This document shows, piece after piece, positions 38,552-40,090 of a stretch of DNA of 40,090 nucleotides; the stretch's first letter is position 1, and each line of letters opens with the position of its first letter. The notes below the pieces were generated by a model, which had not been told where the DNA came from, made no database searches, and saw only the letters and a program-made list of their open reading frames with translations. The translations under genes and the position numbers were made by a program. Source of the stretch: Lachnospiraceae bacterium (GTDB lineage: Bacteria > Bacillota_A > Clostridia > Lachnospirales > Lachnospiraceae); contig JAGATU010000077.1 in NCBI GenBank assembly GCA_017621115.1, positions 1 to 40,090 on the forward strand, in the 5' to 3' direction.

Positions 38552-39169
38552 ATGGATAAGATTATTTTTGCGACCGGTAATAAAGAAAAAATGAAAGAAA
38601 TCAGACAGATTATGGAAGGCACTCCGGTTGAGGTTCTTTCGATGAAAGAAGCAGGATATTCCTGCGACGCGGAAGAAAACGGCACTACATTTACCGAAAA
38701 TGCCATAATTAAGGCATCAGCGATTGCGGATGCGGTAAAGGCAAACGGGGAAGAAGCCATTGTCCTTGCGGATGATTCCGGTCTTGAGATTGATGCTTTG
38801 AATAAAGAGCCGGGTGTATATTCCGCGCGTTATATGGGAGAGGATACTTCTTACCGCATTAAGAACGCGAATCTGATAGAGCGCCTTGAGGGCGTACCTG
38901 TGGAAAAAAGAACGGCGCGTTTCGTATGTGCGATTGCGGCAGTTTTAACGGACGGTACGGTGTATACCGTGCGTGAGACGATTGAAGGCTATATCGGCTA
39001 TGAAGAAAGGGGAGAAAACGGCTTTGGCTATGACCCTATTTTTATGGTGCCCGAATTTAATTGCACAACAGCAGAACTTACGATGGAACAGAAGAATAAA
39101 ATCAGTCCCCGCGGGAAAGCTTTAGCTAAGATGAAAGAAGAATTGCTGCAAAAAGGCCTGATTGGTTAA
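38552..39169 (+). CDS. rdgB: XTP/dITP diphosphatase (RdgB/HAM1)
   Basis: A 205-residue non-canonical purine NTP pyrophosphatase. MDKIIFATGNKEKMKEIRQIM, read as IFATGNKEKMKEI, is the nucleotide-binding start; LADDSGLEIDALN and GVYSARYMGE are the catalytic and metal-binding parts; RGENGFGYDPIF and KNKISPRGKAL close the domain. It removes XTP and dITP from the nucleotide pool. Length is standard. GGAG lies before the ATG, three bases after the amidase-like gene. It is followed by a YfcE-like gene, a common pairing in Firmicutes. Confidence 0.97.
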   Translation: MDKIIFATGNKEKMKEIRQIMEGTPVEVLSMKEAGYSCDAEENGTTFTENAIIKASAIADAVKANGEEAIVLADDSGLEIDALNKEPGVYSARYMGEDTSYRIKNANLIERLEGVPVEKRTARFVCAIAAVLTDGTVYTVRETIEGYIGYEERGENGFGYDPIFMVPEFNCTTAELTMEQKNKISPRGKALAKMKEELLQKGLIG

Positions 39170-39180
39170 GGGTGATTTTC

Positions 39181-39666
39181 ATGAAACGGATACTGATTGT
39201 AAGTGATACGCACAGATATAATGACAATTATCTGGAAGTGGTCAAAAAATGTGGTCCTTTTGACATGGTTGTCCACTGCGGTGACGTGGAGGGCAGTGAA
39301 TATACGATTTGTCAGGCGGCAGGCTGCCCGGTTGAAATGGTAATGGGCAATAATGATTTCTTTTCGGATTTGCCAAGGGAGAAGGAATTTTACCTGGGGC
39401 GTTACAAAGTCTGGCTGACCCATGGGCATAATTACTATGTGTACATGGACAATGCTACGATTAAGAAAGAAGCCAGAGGGCGCGGCGCCGATATTGTTAT
39501 GTACGGACATACGCACCGTCCGGTGGTGGATATTGACGGGGATGTTATTGCAGTCAATCCCGGAAGTATGACCTATCCGAGACAGGAAGGCAGAAGACCG
39601 TCCTTTATTATTATGGAACTGGACAAGGAAGGACAGGCGCATTTTACTATTAATTATATGGAATAA
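39181..39666 (+). CDS. YfcE/MJ0936-type metallophosphoesterase
   Basis: A 161-residue calcineurin-like phosphodiesterase with all metal motifs: SDTHRY (residues 7-12), VHCGDVEG, MGNNDF, LTHGHNY and YGHTHRP. The family hydrolyses phosphodiesters with Mn2+ or a similar metal; cellular substrates are mostly unknown. ATG 39181 has AAGGGTG at good distance; a GTG three codons earlier (39172) is possible but less likely. It ends the operon that begins at 36629; no strong terminator is seen before the tRNA promoter. Confidence 0.93.
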   Translation: MKRILIVSDTHRYNDNYLEVVKKCGPFDMVVHCGDVEGSEYTICQAAGCPVEMVMGNNDFFSDLPREKEFYLGRYKVWLTHGHNYYVYMDNATIKKEARGRGADIVMYGHTHRPVVDIDGDVIAVNPGSMTYPRQEGRRPSFIIMELDKEGQAHFTINYME

Positions 39667-39708
39667 TTGTACGGTGATAGAAACAATATATTTTTTTGAA
39701 AAAAAGTG

Positions 39709-39737
39709 TTGACATTGAGGGGGCTCTATCATATAAT
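39709..39737 (+). promoter_or_regulatory. consensus sigma-A promoter of the tRNA array
   Basis: TTGACA (39709-39714), 17 bases, TATAAT (39732-39737): a full consensus match, as expected for a strong stable-RNA promoter. Confidence 0.9.
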
Positions 39738-39767
39738 CTTACTTGCGTCACGACGACGTACATAAAA

Positions 39768-39842
39768 CGGGGTGTGGCTCAGTTTGGCTAGAGCACCTGG
39801 TTTGGGACCAGGGGGTCGCAGGTTCGAATCCTGTCACCCCGA
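39768..39842 (+). tRNA. tRNA-Pro (anticodon TGG)
   Basis: Acceptor CGGGGTG/CACCCCG with discriminator A, D-arm GCTC/GAGC, anticodon stem CCTGG/CCAGG with loop TTTGGGA (anticodon TGG), and T-arm around TTCGAATC. CCA is not encoded. Confidence 0.96.
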
Positions 39843-39859
39843 TTATATAGTTAATATTT

Positions 39860-39930
39860 GCGGGTGTAGTTCAATGGTAGAACACTAGCCTTCCAAGCTA
39901 GATACGTGGGTTCGATTCCCATCACCCGCT
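39860..39930 (+). tRNA. tRNA-Gly (anticodon TCC)
   Basis: Acceptor GCGGGTG/CACCCGC with discriminator T, D-arm GTTC/GAAC, anticodon stem CTAGC/GCTAG with loop CTTCCAA (anticodon TCC), and T-arm GTGGG/CCCAT. CCA is not encoded. Confidence 0.96.
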
Positions 39931-39968
39931 TTTCAATGTGTAAGGGCATATAAGTCCGCACGCATTAT

Positions 39969-40042
39969 GTGTTCGTAGCTCAGCTGGATAGAGCATAGGC
40001 CTTCTAAGCCGTGGGTCGGGGGTTCGAATCCCTTCGAGCACA
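39969..40042 (+). tRNA. tRNA-Arg (anticodon TCT) with a weak anticodon stem
   Basis: Acceptor GTGTTCG/CGAGCAC with one wobble and discriminator A, D-arm GCTC/GAGC, loop CTTCTAA (anticodon TCT), and T-arm GGGGG/CCCTT around TTCGAAT with two wobbles. The anticodon stem reads TAGGC against GCCGT: only three of five pairs form, with T-T and A-G mismatches at 27:43 and 28:42. An ACGGC left arm would be expected. Confidence 0.85.
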
Positions 40043-40074
40043 TTAGAGATATAGGGCGACCGCATATCTCATAT

Positions 40075-40090
40075 GGTGGGTATAGCGCAG
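40075..40090 (+). tRNA. start of a fourth tRNA, cut by the window end
   Basis: GGTGGGTATAGCGCAG at the edge looks like an acceptor strand followed by the TA and D-arm start. The spacing fits the array. The anticodon is outside the window; tRNA-His is possible but not shown. Confidence 0.55.

Noticed and set aside
39690..39708. Terminator formed by the T-run and A-run after the phosphoesterase gene
   Set aside because: It would be a pure A-T stem with a two-base loop; stability is too low to call, and the run is better seen as an upstream element of the tRNA promoter.

Overview
The window looks like chromosomal DNA from a low-to-mid GC, Gram-positive, endospore-forming Clostridia, most likely a Lachnospiraceae member; the genus cannot be fixed from sequence alone. 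Support comes from an alpha/beta-type small acid-soluble spore protein, a tig-clpP-clpX-lon-engB block, Lgt plus an LtaS-like enzyme, a DUF6472 mini-protein, and AGGAGG-type ribosome binding sites. Almost every gene is on the + strand; only a CYTH protein, the spore protein and a PuuD-like amidotransferase are on the - strand.

Layout. 1-1937: tail of a LacI-type regulator and a PlsC-like acyltransferase with an added zinc ribbon. 1966-2791: Mn2+ (yybP-ykoY) riboswitch, its terminator and mntP. 2812-7351: accessory block of two paralogous membrane proteins flanking an ATC-hydrolase-family gene, an anchored alpha/beta hydrolase, a probable HAD-gene scar, an ICMT-like methyltransferase, a small membrane protein and a membrane-tethered XRE regulator. 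7391-9026: cobalamin riboswitch operon (Cys-rich small protein, DUF4430 lipoprotein, ECF S component), probably for corrinoid uptake. 9047-10422: CYTH, DJ-1-like protein, spore protein. 10604-17471: protein quality-control block tig, clpP, clpX, lon, then engB and a VanZ-like protein. 17531-24970: an unusual operon combining two sugar-type ABC permeases, a long HlyD-like adaptor, a short MacB-like protein and a large propeller-plus-solute-binding lipoprotein, with no ATPase gene. 24902-25579: PuuD-like hydrolase, convergent. 25636-30185: degV-deoB-cdd-pdp-deoC, deoxynucleoside salvage feeding ribose/deoxyribose phosphate into central metabolism. 30227-30397: tRNA-Arg(ACG) unit. 30436-34716: LtaS-like enzyme translationally coupled to a YfhO-like protein. 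34794-36230: lgt, DUF6472, HAAS/DUF1700-like protein. 36273-36556: small Asn/Ser/Lys protein behind a sigma-G-like promoter. 36593-39666: THUMP RNA methyltransferase (apparently leaderless), degenerate amidase, RdgB, YfcE-like phosphodiesterase. 39709-40090: start of a tRNA array (Pro, Gly, Arg, and a fourth cut by the window end).

The best candidates for something undescribed are the mixed importer/exporter-like operon at 17616-24907 with its promoter/terminator inverted repeat, the cobalamin-controlled surface module at 7440-8987, the paralog pair around the ATC hydrolase at 2812-4416, and the sigma-G-like small protein at 36351. All functional statements rest on motif reading by eye; no database search or folding program was run.
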